DNA of 64,000 bases from NCBI RefSeq assembly GCF_007002745.1, contig NZ_SGNY01000004.1:475436-539435 (forward strand), in the 5' to 3' direction. Under the pieces are notes generated by a model that was not told where the DNA came from, searched no databases, and was given only the letters and a program-made list of their open reading frames with translations. Position numbers and translations under genes: made by a program. Source of the DNA: Martinezella rhizogenes. Its GTDB lineage: Bacteria > Pseudomonadota > Alphaproteobacteria > Rhizobiales > Rhizobiaceae. This document shows, piece after piece, positions 27,257 through 34,851 of the stretch. Numbering within the stretch: the first letter of the stretch is position 1; each line of letters begins with the position of its first letter.

Positions 27257-27287
27257 GGGCGGTTCCTCTTGATTTCGATTGCGGTTG

Positions 27288-27360
27288 GGGTGTCGCCCCT
27301 CACCCGGTCTTCAGTCTCCGCCGGTGGACGGCGGCAACTGGCGGATGAAGGGCGACACCC
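27288..27360. repeat. Long-loop hairpin between nrtA and nrtB
   Basis: GGGTGTCGCCC (27288-27298) and GGGCGACACCC (27350-27360) are perfect 11-bp inverted repeats, with further CCGCCGG-type pairs inside. The structure starts 10 nt past the nrtA stop. Such hairpins often protect binding-protein mRNA and let it accumulate above the permease genes. Confidence 0.65.
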
Positions 27361-27370
27361 GGTCTCCTCC

Positions 27371-28663
27371 TCAGGAGGCCGCCTTGATGGAAAGACTTTC
27401 GAGATAAGCAGACGGATTTTCCGGGTCGAAGACCTTGCCGTCGAAGAAGGTTTCCTTGCCACGCGAGGTGGAAGCGGGAAGATCGGTTACGCCGAGATCC
27501 TTGGCCGCATCACGCCAGATATCCTCGCGGTTGACCTTCGCAACCAGCGCCTTCACGTCGGTATCGGGCGCAAATTTGCCCCAGCGGATATTTTCCGTGA
27601 TGAACCAGCTGTCATGGCTGTGGAAGGGATAGGAGGCGTGGTCCTGCCAGAACTTCATCTGCAGGCCGGTGTTTTCGAGCACACGGCCGTTACCGTAATT
27701 GATATTGCCCTTGAGACGGCCGAGAACATCCTTCGGCGGCACGTTGAACCATTGGCGCTTGCCGAGGATGGTGGACATCTCTTCCTTGTTGGCCATCTCG
27801 TCGCACCATTGCTGCGCTTCCATCACGGCCATCAGTAATGCCTTGGTGGCATTGGGGTTCTTTTCCACCCAGTTGGCGCGCATGCCGAGCGCCTTTTCCG
27901 GATGACCCTTCCAGAGTTCGCCGGTGGTACAGGCGGTGAAACCGATGCCCTGATTGACGAGTTGCTCATTCCACGGCTCGCCCACACAGAAGACGTCCAT
28001 GTTGCCGACCTTCATATTGGCGACCATCTGCGGCGGCGGAACAACGATGGTGGAGACGTCCTTGTCCGGGTCGATCCCGCCGGCAGCGAGCCAGTAGCGA
28101 ATCCAGAGATCATGCGTGCCGCCGGGGAAGGTCATCGCCGCCTTGATTTCCTTGCCTTCAGCCTTCTTTTTCTCGAAAGCCGCCCTCAGCTTCGAAGCAT
28201 CCAGCTGAACGCCGGTATCTGCATATTCCCTGGCGACGGAAATGCCCTGGCTGTCGAGGTTGAGGCGGGCGATGAGCGCCATCGGCACCGGCACGTTGTT
28301 CTGGGTCACCTTGCCGGTATGCATGAGATAGGGCATCGGGGTCAGAATATGCGCGCCATCGATGCCGTTTGAGGCGCCGCCCAGCACGAGATTGTCGCGT
28401 GTTGCACCCCAGGAGGCCTGCTTTAGAACTTCGACATCAGGCATGCCATGCTTGGCGAACAGCCCCTTTTCGGCCGCGATGACGAGCGGCGCGGCATCTG
28501 TCAGCGCAATAAAGCCGATTTTCGCGCCCTTCACCTCGGGTTCTGCGGTGGCGGCGAAAGCGCCGGATGGAAAGGCAGTGCGCACGGCGGTGACAAGGGC
28601 GGCGGTGGCAGTCGTCTTCAATATCGTGCGGCGGCTGACAGCACCCGAGAATATCTTTTTCAT
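27371..28663 (-). CDS. nrtA: Nitrate ABC transporter, periplasmic binding protein
   Basis: The ~430-residue CmpA/NrtA-family protein starts with a Tat-type signal (SRRTILK, then a hydrophobic segment ending GAFA). The mature part has GFIALTDAAPLVIAAEKGLF and FPGGTHDLWIRYWLAAGGIDPD, as in nitrate binders. It captures nitrate in the periplasm for NrtBC. The ATG at 28663 has AAGGGGA about 9 nt upstream. Expression should depend on the sigma-54 promoter and the antitermination leader upstream, and on NasS-NasT. Confidence 0.93.
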   Translation of the reverse strand: MKKIFSGAVSRRTILKTTATAALVTAVRTAFPSGAFAATAEPEVKGAKIGFIALTDAAPLVIAAEKGLFAKHGMPDVEVLKQASWGATRDNLVLGGASNGIDGAHILTPMPYLMHTGKVTQNNVPVPMALIARLNLDSQGISVAREYADTGVQLDASKLRAAFEKKKAEGKEIKAAMTFPGGTHDLWIRYWLAAGGIDPDKDVSTIVVPPPQMVANMKVGNMDVFCVGEPWNEQLVNQGIGFTACTTGELWKGHPEKALGMRANWVEKNPNATKALLMAVMEAQQWCDEMANKEEMSTILGKRQWFNVPPKDVLGRLKGNINYGNGRVLENTGLQMKFWQDHASYPFHSHDSWFITENIRWGKFAPDTDVKALVAKVNREDIWRDAAKDLGVTDLPASTSRGKETFFDGKVFDPENPSAYLESLSIKAAS

Positions 28664-28683
28664 TCGCATGTTCCCCTTATTGA

Positions 28684-28701
28684 GCCACCTTTGCCGGTGG
28701 C
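28684..28701 (-). promoter_or_regulatory. Stem-loop just upstream of the nrtA ribosome-binding site
   Basis: GCCACC and GGTGGC form a 6-bp stem with a 6-nt loop about 15 nt before the Shine-Dalgarno. Its loop lacks the A1-G4 pattern of ANTAR targets, so it is more likely a translation or stability element. Confidence 0.4.
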
Positions 28702-28730
28702 GTTTTCGCTTGCGAAAAAAGCCTGAAAAT

Positions 28731-28766
28731 AAAAAAACGCCGCTCGGTGTCTGCGCCTGCGGAATG
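28731..28766 (-). terminator. Leader terminator of the nrtA operon
   Basis: On the minus strand CCGCAGG pairs around a loop with CC-GAGCGG, then CG and seven T residues (28731-28737). It lies after the tandem hairpins and before nrtA, where an antitermination switch needs an intrinsic terminator. The stem is imperfect. Confidence 0.6.
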
Positions 28767-28810
28767 GGAGGTGTTCCGGGCAGCAAAACCTTGCGACGTC
28801 TATGTCTTTG

Positions 28811-28856
28811 AAAGCGCCTATGCCGCGCCTTGCCTGCCCCGATCGCCGTTGACCGG
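28811..28856 (-). promoter_or_regulatory. Tandem hairpin (ANTAR/NasT-type RNA target) in the nrtA leader
   Basis: The first hairpin (28839-28856) is CCGGTC-AACGGC-GATCGG: six pairs, one of them G-U, closing a hexanucleotide loop with A at position 1 and G at position 4, the ANTAR recognition pattern. A 7-nt linker leads to a second hairpin AAGGCGC/GCGCTTT (28811-28831) with a 7-nt loop as drawn. The second loop does not show the A1-G4 pattern clearly. NasT, encoded upstream, ends in an ANTAR domain, so this is its probable target. Confidence 0.65.
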
Positions 28857-28871
28857 TGCAAACAGGAAGAC

Positions 28872-28886
28872 GCAAGAGGCGTGCCA
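28872..28886 (-). promoter_or_regulatory. Sigma-54 (RpoN) promoter of the nrtA operon
   Basis: TGGCAC-GCCTC-TTGC on the minus strand matches the -24/-12 consensus (TGGCAC, N5, TTGC) exactly. The predicted start, near 28860, falls just before the first leader hairpin. An AT-rich stretch with a 17-bp palindrome (28947-28963) lies 60-90 bp upstream, suitable for an activator or IHF. Confidence 0.8.
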
Positions 28887-28946
28887 GTTTATGAAAAATA
28901 AACTATCACACTGAAATTATTCAGTAATTTTTATATTTTTGCGATG

Positions 28947-28963
28947 TGATTAAATTTTAATCA
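28947..28963. promoter_or_regulatory. 17-bp AT-rich palindrome upstream of the nrtA promoter
   Basis: TGATTAAATTTTAATCA is a perfect palindrome around its central base. Its position between the sigma-54 promoter and nasS suggests a regulator or IHF site. No known consensus is matched with certainty. Confidence 0.4.
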
Positions 28964-29043
28964 GTGTATTTTTTGTCTTCTGTTTGTGCAAAGCAAAAAA
29001 TTCCGCGCTTGAAATTTGCGCAGCCTGCAAGACGAAACGTCAG

Positions 29044-30339
29044 TCACGCCTCTCCGGAAGACGGGGAAAATGGCGCGGATGTCCGCACCGTAAAGCCGCT
29101 CACATAGCCCTCAATGTCAGCGGGATCGAAAACGAAACCATCCACGAAACGGTCGCCCTCTTGCCTCCCTTCGATACGGATATCGGCATCGTCAGGTGCA
29201 TTGGTCTCTCCCAGCGCCGCCCGATAAATATCCGGCCGATAGGCGGAAAGTGCTGCTTCCACGCCCGCTTGCGAAAATTCTGCTTGGCCCCAGCGGATCA
29301 TCTGGCTGTAAATCCACAATGCCTGGCTTTGGCGCGGATAATTGGCATGGCCTCTGTGGAAAAGGAAATAATTGTCGATCACCCGGCGATTGCCCTGGCT
29401 GTCGATGCTGAATTCACCTGACAGCACCCGGCGGATGATGCCTTCAGGCGCGCCAATGTAGCGAGGGTCGGCAAGAGCCGTGCTCAGATCGTCGTGATTA
29501 TCCGCAAGGTCGCACCAGCGAGCGGCCGCATCCAGCGCCGTCAGCAGCCGGCCGACCGTTTCCTGCTGGTTTTCCGCCCATTCGGGCCGCATGCCGATCA
29601 CCTTTTCCGGCGCGGACGGCCACAGGTCCTGCTTGGCCGCAACGATCCTGCCGACGCCGCGCTCGGCGGCGACGATGTTCCAGGGCGCTCCGACACAGAA
29701 GCCATCGATGGCGCCCGCCTCCAGTGCATCCGACGTCAAGGGCGGCGGCACCACCACCAGCTTGACATCGTGATCGGGGTGAATGCCGCCAGCTGCAAGC
29801 CAGTAGCGAAATTCGTAATTATGCGAGGAGAACGGATAGGTCATGCCAAGCGTCGGCGGCGCTTCTCCGCGCGCCCGCATATCATCCAGCACCCGCTTCA
29901 AGGCCTTGGCGTTTTCAAGCGCGCCTGCCGTTTCAGACAGCCCCGTCAATGCCTTCATCCGCCCAAACAGCCGGGTCGAAAGCGTGATCGCATTGCCACC
30001 GCGCCCGAGCGAAAAAGGCGTGATCGTCGGTGACGGATTGGAACCTAGGCCGAGCATCGAGGCAACGGGCATCGGAGACAACATATGGGCGATATCGAAT
30101 TGTCGAAACGCCAACCGGTCGCGCACGTTCGCCCAGGACACGTCCTTGACAAGATCGAGTGACAGGCCTTCGCGCTCGGCAAACCCGAATTCGGCCGCCG
30201 CAATCAGAACGGAGGCGTCGACAAGCGGAATAAAACCCGCACGCAGGATTTTCTGCCGGTCACTGCTCACAATTGCCGGCGCGCCAGCCGCTACGCTATC
30301 CGATCCGGCCAATTTTCCCGGTGCCGCCATGTCATTCAC
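29044..30339 (-). CDS. nasS: Nitrate sensor NasS (cytoplasmic NrtA-like protein)
   Basis: The 431-residue protein is homologous to NrtA (RAGFIPLVDASVLIAAAEFGFAEREG, then MTYPFSSHNYEFRYWLAAGGIHPD) but has no signal peptide. The N-terminus is polar. This is the hallmark of NasS, the cytoplasmic nitrate sensor that sequesters NasT when nitrate is absent. It follows nasT by 24 nt. The 380 bp beyond its stop hold the nrtA promoter and leader. A transport role is unlikely without export. Confidence 0.88.
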   Translation of the reverse strand: MNDMAAPGKLAGSDSVAAGAPAIVSSDRQKILRAGFIPLVDASVLIAAAEFGFAEREGLSLDLVKDVSWANVRDRLAFRQFDIAHMLSPMPVASMLGLGSNPSPTITPFSLGRGGNAITLSTRLFGRMKALTGLSETAGALENAKALKRVLDDMRARGEAPPTLGMTYPFSSHNYEFRYWLAAGGIHPDHDVKLVVVPPPLTSDALEAGAIDGFCVGAPWNIVAAERGVGRIVAAKQDLWPSAPEKVIGMRPEWAENQQETVGRLLTALDAAARWCDLADNHDDLSTALADPRYIGAPEGIIRRVLSGEFSIDSQGNRRVIDNYFLFHRGHANYPRQSQALWIYSQMIRWGQAEFSQAGVEAALSAYRPDIYRAALGETNAPDDADIRIEGRQEGDRFVDGFVFDPADIEGYVSGFTVRTSAPFSPSSGEA

Positions 30340-30363
30340 TCCACACTGTCCGGCTGGTCTTTG

Positions 30364-30951
30364 TCACATCAATAGACCGGCCGCGGTGACCACGCTTTGC
30401 GCGATCTCGGAAATTTTCTTTTTCTCGTTCATTGCCGTTTGCCGCAAAAGCGCAAAGGCCTCCTCTTCGGAAAGGCCACGCATCTTCATCAGGATGCCCT
30501 TGGCGCGCTCGATGACCTTGCGTTCCTCCAGCGCCGATTTCGCCTCGGCAAGTTCCCGCTGCAGGCGGCTGAATGCATTAAAACGGCTGACCGCCATATC
30601 GAGAATGGGCTTGACTCGCTCCTTCTTCAGCCCATCCACCACATAGGCGGAAACACCCGCCTCGACGGCCGCCTCGATAGACGCCGTGTCGGAGCGATCG
30701 ACGAACATGGCGATCGGCCGGCCGACCGTGCGGGTAAGCTGGAACAGATGCTCCATCATGTCGCGGTTGGGATTTTCAAGATCGATGAAGATGACATCGG
30801 GCTGCAGCGTCTCGATGGTGCGCGCCACACCGTTCACTTCGTGGATGACGGTGACGCGATGATAGCCGGCCTCGCGCAGCCCCTCCTCGATGATGGAGGC
30901 GCGGATCGCGTTTTCGTCTATGACAAGAATGGTGAGGTCGCGAAGCGTCAT
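30364..30951 (-). CDS. nasT: Antiterminator NasT (receiver-like + ANTAR)
   Basis: The ~195-residue protein has an N-terminal receiver-like domain (LTILVIDENAIRASIIEEGL, FIDLENPNRD) and a C-terminal ANTAR RNA-binding domain (KVIERAKGILMKMRGLSEEEAFALLRQTAM). NasT binds paired hairpins in the nas leader and prevents termination when nitrate frees it from NasS. MTLRDLTILVID at 30951 is preferred to an upstream ATG. The promoter of nasT-nasS was not identified. Confidence 0.9.
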   Translation of the reverse strand: MTLRDLTILVIDENAIRASIIEEGLREAGYHRVTVIHEVNGVARTIETLQPDVIFIDLENPNRDMMEHLFQLTRTVGRPIAMFVDRSDTASIEAAVEAGVSAYVVDGLKKERVKPILDMAVSRFNAFSRLQRELAEAKSALEERKVIERAKGILMKMRGLSEEEAFALLRQTAMNEKKKISEIAQSVVTAAGLLM

Positions 30952-31050
30952 GTCAGCATTGATGACGCAGCGCAGCAAACTTGGCAATCGGCTGCCGACG
31001 CAAAAATGAATGGAGGGACAAGGGGCTTTCTCTCCCTGCCGCCTGCCCTG

Positions 31051-31716
31051 TCAGGATGCGTGTTCGACGGCGCGTTCAAGCGCCTTCAAAACCGTGCGCT
31101 CGGAGAGATTGAGATAAATTTCCATCTCGTTGCCAGCCTCGGCCGCTTTACCCTCTTCCATGAGCGATAGAATCTTGCTGTTCATGTCCACAAAGGGCGA
31201 ATGAAGCTGCTCGGGATCTTTCAGCAGGCCGAAACAAAGCCTGAGCTCAGCAGCGATACGCTCGTAAAAATCGCTGAGGCGAGCGCTGTCCAGGAGATCG
31301 ACCACCGCGGCATGAAACTTCATGTTGGCGCTGCCCACGCCCAGCCAGTCAGCCGTTTCACGCTTCACCTTGGCATCCTCGACCGCTGCGCGCATCGTCC
31401 GGATGGCCGGGTGCTTATGCCAGGCCTGGCGCAGCGCGCCGCATTCCACCATGCGCCGCACACGGTAGATATCGATCACCGAAGCCATGGTGGGAACGGC
31501 AACGAACACGCCGCGATTGGCCTCGTGGCGCAACAACCCGTCCTTTGTCAGAAGCCGGAAGGCTTCGCGCAACGAATTGCGGGAGACATCGAAACGTTCA
31601 CTGAAGGCTGCCTCTGAAAGGCGTTGCCCCGGCATCAGCTCGCCCGAAATCAGCAGGGTACGGATACCCTTGGCCAATCGATCCGCAAGCGGCAGAGCCT
31701 CTATCGTTTCCGTCAT
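31051..31716 (-). CDS. GntR/FadR-family regulator of the 5-oxoproline cluster
   Basis: The 221-residue protein has an N-terminal GntR winged helix (LADRLAKGIRTLLISGELMPGQRLSEAAFSERFDVSRNSLREAFRLL) and an all-helical FCD effector domain with metal-binding His residues (HAAVVDLL, then RLCFGLL). It diverges from the pxp-type operon and probably represses it in response to 5-oxoproline or a relative; the ligand is inferred from context only. The palindrome TTGTTCAACAA at 31888 in the shared gap is a good candidate operator. Confidence 0.88.
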   Translation of the reverse strand: MTETIEALPLADRLAKGIRTLLISGELMPGQRLSEAAFSERFDVSRNSLREAFRLLTKDGLLRHEANRGVFVAVPTMASVIDIYRVRRMVECGALRQAWHKHPAIRTMRAAVEDAKVKRETADWLGVGSANMKFHAAVVDLLDSARLSDFYERIAAELRLCFGLLKDPEQLHSPFVDMNSKILSLMEEGKAAEAGNEMEIYLNLSERTVLKALERAVEHAS

Positions 31717-31887
31717 GGCGCTCCTTTCCTAAGAGCAATGCGGCATCGGGAATTCCGTGACAGGCATGTTCGGACACGGCATGTTCTGCCCATAGCACAA
31801 AGCATTAGCAAAGCACGAAAAAAACGTGATTAAATCGCGGTCATTGCGTCCAACAAATAGACAAAATGAAAGAACGATAACTTTATA

Positions 31888-31898
31888 TTGTTCAACAA
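31888..31898. promoter_or_regulatory. Candidate GntR operator, with promoter of the transporter gene
   Basis: TTGTTCAACAA is an 11-bp perfect palindrome of the type bound by FCD-family GntR proteins (TTGT-N3-ACAA). TTGACA at 31901-31906 just after it could be the -35 box of the plus-strand operon. The -10 box is weak. Confidence 0.5.
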
Positions 31899-31982
31899 AG
31901 TTGACAATTTCGCAGAACAGGACAAGATCGGCCGCATAAAGCATCCGCGAGGGGCGGATTGCGACAGGAGCGGAGAAAATCC

Positions 31983-33239
31983 ATGGAGCAGAAAATGCCC
32001 ACGCCCGCCGACCCGAATGCGGCGGCACAGAAGGCAAAAACCCAGCGATATGCCTTGCTTTCGGCCATGTTCTTGATGTCGATGTCAGCCGTAGGGCCTG
32101 GCTTCATCACTCAGACGGCGAATTTCACGGTGAAACTAGGCGCCGCATTCGCATTCGCCATTCTCATTTCCATCCTGATCGACTTTGTGGTGCAGGCCAA
32201 TATCTGGCGTATCGTCACCATCACCCGCATGCGGGCGCCGGCCATCGCCAATGCCGCCATTCCAGGCTCGGGTTATCTGCTCGCCATCCTCGTCATCATC
32301 GGCGGCCTGTTCTTCAACGTCGGCAATATCGGCGGGGCCGGCCTTGGCTTTAACGCCATGATCGATCTCGACCCGAAGATCGGCGGCGCAATCGGCGCGC
32401 TGGCAGCCATCGGCATCTTCCTGTCGCGCCGGGCGGGTATCGCCATGGACCGCGTCGTTTTCGTGGCCGCTTTCGTCAAGCTCGCACTGATCCTTTATGC
32501 GGCATATGTTTCCGGTCCCCCGGTGGCAGAAGCTTTCCGCCAGACCTTCTTGCCTGATACCATCGATTTCGTCACCATCACCACCATCGTCGGCGGCACC
32601 GTCGGCGGCTATATCACCTATGCCGGCGCGCACCGCCTGCTGGACAAGGGCATGGTCGGCGTTGAAAATATCAGCGCGGTCAATCGCGCCGCACTCAGCG
32701 GCATCGCGATAACAGGCGTGCTGCGCTACATCCTGTTCCTTGCCATTCTCGGTGTCGTCGCAAGCGGCGTGATCATCGATCTCTCCGGCAAGGCGGCAAA
32801 CCCGGCAGGCCAGGCGTTCCATGCCGCCGCCGGCAATATCGGCTACCGCCTGTTCGGTGCGGTGTTCCTCGCCTCTGCCATGACCAGCATCATCGGCGCG
32901 GCCTATACCTCCGTTTCCTTCCTGACGGCCTTCAAGCCGGAAATGACGGAACGCCAGCGCAATTTTGCTACCGTCGGCTTCATCGCCATCTCGCTGATCG
33001 CTTATATCATCATCACCACACCACCCGCGGCCATGCTCGTCTTCGTCGGCGGCCTGAACGGTCTCGTTCTGCCGATCGGCCTTTCGATCTTCATGTATGC
33101 AGCATGGAAACGCGCCGACCTGATGCACGGTTATCATTACCCGCGCTGGCTGCTGATACTTGGTGTGCTGACCTGCGCACTCACCTGGTATATGGCCTAT
33201 AAATCGGTCGGCGCGATCTTCGGCCTGCTCGGCTACTGA
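31983..33239 (+). CDS. NRAMP-family transporter (YcsG-like)
   Basis: The 418-residue protein has about eleven hydrophobic spans and NRAMP-family blocks such as SAVGPGFITQTANFTVKLG (the first helix, where true Mn transporters have a DPGN-like metal site) and GGYITYAGAHRLLD. In Bacillus ycsG stands beside ycsF, ycsI and kipIA, as here. The metal-binding residues of real NRAMPs look altered, so the substrate may be an organic acid or amide such as 5-oxoproline instead of Mn2+. That is inference. The ATG at 31983 is preferred for its upstream GGAG. Confidence 0.85.
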   Translation: MEQKMPTPADPNAAAQKAKTQRYALLSAMFLMSMSAVGPGFITQTANFTVKLGAAFAFAILISILIDFVVQANIWRIVTITRMRAPAIANAAIPGSGYLLAILVIIGGLFFNVGNIGGAGLGFNAMIDLDPKIGGAIGALAAIGIFLSRRAGIAMDRVVFVAAFVKLALILYAAYVSGPPVAEAFRQTFLPDTIDFVTITTIVGGTVGGYITYAGAHRLLDKGMVGVENISAVNRAALSGIAITGVLRYILFLAILGVVASGVIIDLSGKAANPAGQAFHAAAGNIGYRLFGAVFLASAMTSIIGAAYTSVSFLTAFKPEMTERQRNFATVGFIAISLIAYIIITTPPAAMLVFVGGLNGLVLPIGLSIFMYAAWKRADLMHGYHYPRWLLILGVLTCALTWYMAYKSVGAIFGLLGY

Positions 33240-33257
33240 CAATAAAGGGAGGCAAAC

Positions 33258-34025
33258 ATGGCCGCTATCGATCTCAACAGTGATCTTGGCGAAAGTTACG
33301 GCGCGTGGCGCATGGGTGATGACGAGGCGATGCTTGCCATCGTTTCCAGCGCCAACATAGCCTGCGGATTTCACGCAGGTGACCCGGCCGGCATCTACCG
33401 CACAGTCAAGGCCGCTGCCGAAAAAGGCGTGGTCGTCGGCGCCCATGTCTCCTATCCGGACCGCGTCGGCTTCGGCCGCCGCGATCTGGACGCAACCTCG
33501 GAAGAACTGATTGCCGATGTCATCTACCAGATCGGCGCGCTGAAAGGCGTTGCCACCGCTGCCGGCACCACGGTGCGTTACGTCAAGCCGCATGGCGCAC
33601 TTTACAACCGCATCGCCAATGACGCGAAACAGGGACAGGCCGTCATTGATGGCATCAAGGCCATCGATCCATCGCTGGTCCTGATGGGCCTTGCCAATGC
33701 CCCCATCCTCGATCTAGCCCGCAAGGCGGGCCTTCCTGTCGTCGCCGAAGCTTTTGCCGACCGCGCCTATACGCCTGAAGGCCAGCTGGTGTCGCGCCGG
33801 GAAACCGGTGCGGTATTGCATGACGCGGCAAAAATCGCCGACCGTATGGTTCAGCTTGCCCGCGAGGGTACGCTGGAGGCGATCGATGGCAGCATCATAA
33901 AAATCGAGGCGCAATCCATCTGCGTGCATGGCGACAGCCCGGGCGCTGTCGCCATTGCCCAGGAAATTCGCCGTCGTTTCGAGGCTGATGGCATCGACAT
34001 TCGCTCCTTCGCATCCGATCGCTGA
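33258..34025 (+). CDS. pxpA: 5-oxoprolinase subunit A (LamB/YcsF family)
   Basis: The 255-residue protein begins [23 protein letters not shown] and continues [17 protein letters not shown], with HVSYPDR and VKPHGALYN: the signature blocks of the LamB/YcsF (PxpA) family. PxpA works with PxpB and PxpC in ATP-dependent hydrolysis of 5-oxo-L-proline to glutamate. GGGAGG precedes the ATG. It sits directly after the transporter and before ycsI in a single operon. Confidence 0.93.
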   Translation: MAAIDLNSDLGESYGAWRMGDDEAMLAIVSSANIACGFHAGDPAGIYRTVKAAAEKGVVVGAHVSYPDRVGFGRRDLDATSEELIADVIYQIGALKGVATAAGTTVRYVKPHGALYNRIANDAKQGQAVIDGIKAIDPSLVLMGLANAPILDLARKAGLPVVAEAFADRAYTPEGQLVSRRETGAVLHDAAKIADRMVQLAREGTLEAIDGSIIKIEAQSICVHGDSPGAVAIAQEIRRRFEADGIDIRSFASDR

Positions 34026-34037
34026 AAGGGGTGGTCA

Positions 34038-34847
34038 ATGACGATACCAACATCCTATCTCAACCATACCGACGCCGAAGTCGCCCGAAAGGCTCGCGCC
34101 ACCTATCGCGACGGCCTCGTCGCCCCCACTTCCGGCATTGCACCCGGCTTCACGCAGGCGAACATGATCGTGCTGCCGCGCGACTGGGCCTTCGATTTCC
34201 TACTCTATGCTCAGCGCAATCCAAAACCTTGCCCGGTGCTCGATGTCTCCGATCCCGGCTCGCCCACCACGCTTCTGGCGCCCGGCGCTGATCTGAGAAC
34301 CGACTTGCCGCTTTACCGCATCTGGCGGGACGGCAAGCTTGCCGAGGAAACCGCTGACGCCACCGCCGCCTGGACGGAGCGCGATGATCTCGTTGCCTTC
34401 CTGATCGGCTGCAGCTTCACCTTCGAAACGCCGATGGTGGAAGCGGGTATCGAAATCCGCCACATGACCGACAAGAGCAATGTGCCGATGTACCTCACCA
34501 ACCGGCCCTGCCGCCCGGCCGGCCGGCTGAAGGGCAACATGGTCGTTTCCATGCGGCCGATCCCGGCATCACGCGTCGCCGATGCGGCCACCATTTCCGG
34601 ACGTTTTCCGGCAGTACATGGCGCACCCGTGCATGTCGGCGCGCCGGAAGAAATTGGCATCACCGACCTCGCAAAGCCTGATTTCGGCGATGCTGTTCGG
34701 ATCGAACCGGGCGAAGTTCCGGTATTCTGGGCCTGCGGCGTGACCCCACAGGCCGCCGTGATGGCATCGGGTGTTCCCTTTGCCATTACCCATGCGCCGG
34801 GCCACATGTTCATTACCGATATTCCCGACACTGCCTATCACGCGTGA
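34038..34847 (+). CDS. YcsI family protein (DUF1445, putative hydro-lyase)
   Basis: The 269-residue protein is a DUF1445/YcsI (UPF0317) member: [25 protein letters not shown], then [25 protein letters not shown] and [13 protein letters not shown], ending [17 protein letters not shown]. It is usually annotated as a hydro-lyase. The same domain occurs in mammalian D-glutamate cyclase, which interconverts D-glutamate and 5-oxo-D-proline, so a role in supplying or sorting oxoproline stereoisomers is a reasonable guess. AAGGGG precedes its ATG; its stop is 4 nt from the next start. Confidence 0.9.
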   Translation: MTIPTSYLNHTDAEVARKARATYRDGLVAPTSGIAPGFTQANMIVLPRDWAFDFLLYAQRNPKPCPVLDVSDPGSPTTLLAPGADLRTDLPLYRIWRDGKLAEETADATAAWTERDDLVAFLIGCSFTFETPMVEAGIEIRHMTDKSNVPMYLTNRPCRPAGRLKGNMVVSMRPIPASRVADAATISGRFPAVHGAPVHVGAPEEIGITDLAKPDFGDAVRIEPGEVPVFWACGVTPQAAVMASGVPFAITHAPGHMFITDIPDTAYHA

Positions 34848-34851
34848 GGAT

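Noticed and set aside
32136..33593. 485-codon minus-strand frame opposite the NRAMP-like gene and pxpA
   Set aside because: Composition dominated by Asp, Gly, Ala and His with no domain; spans two real genes.
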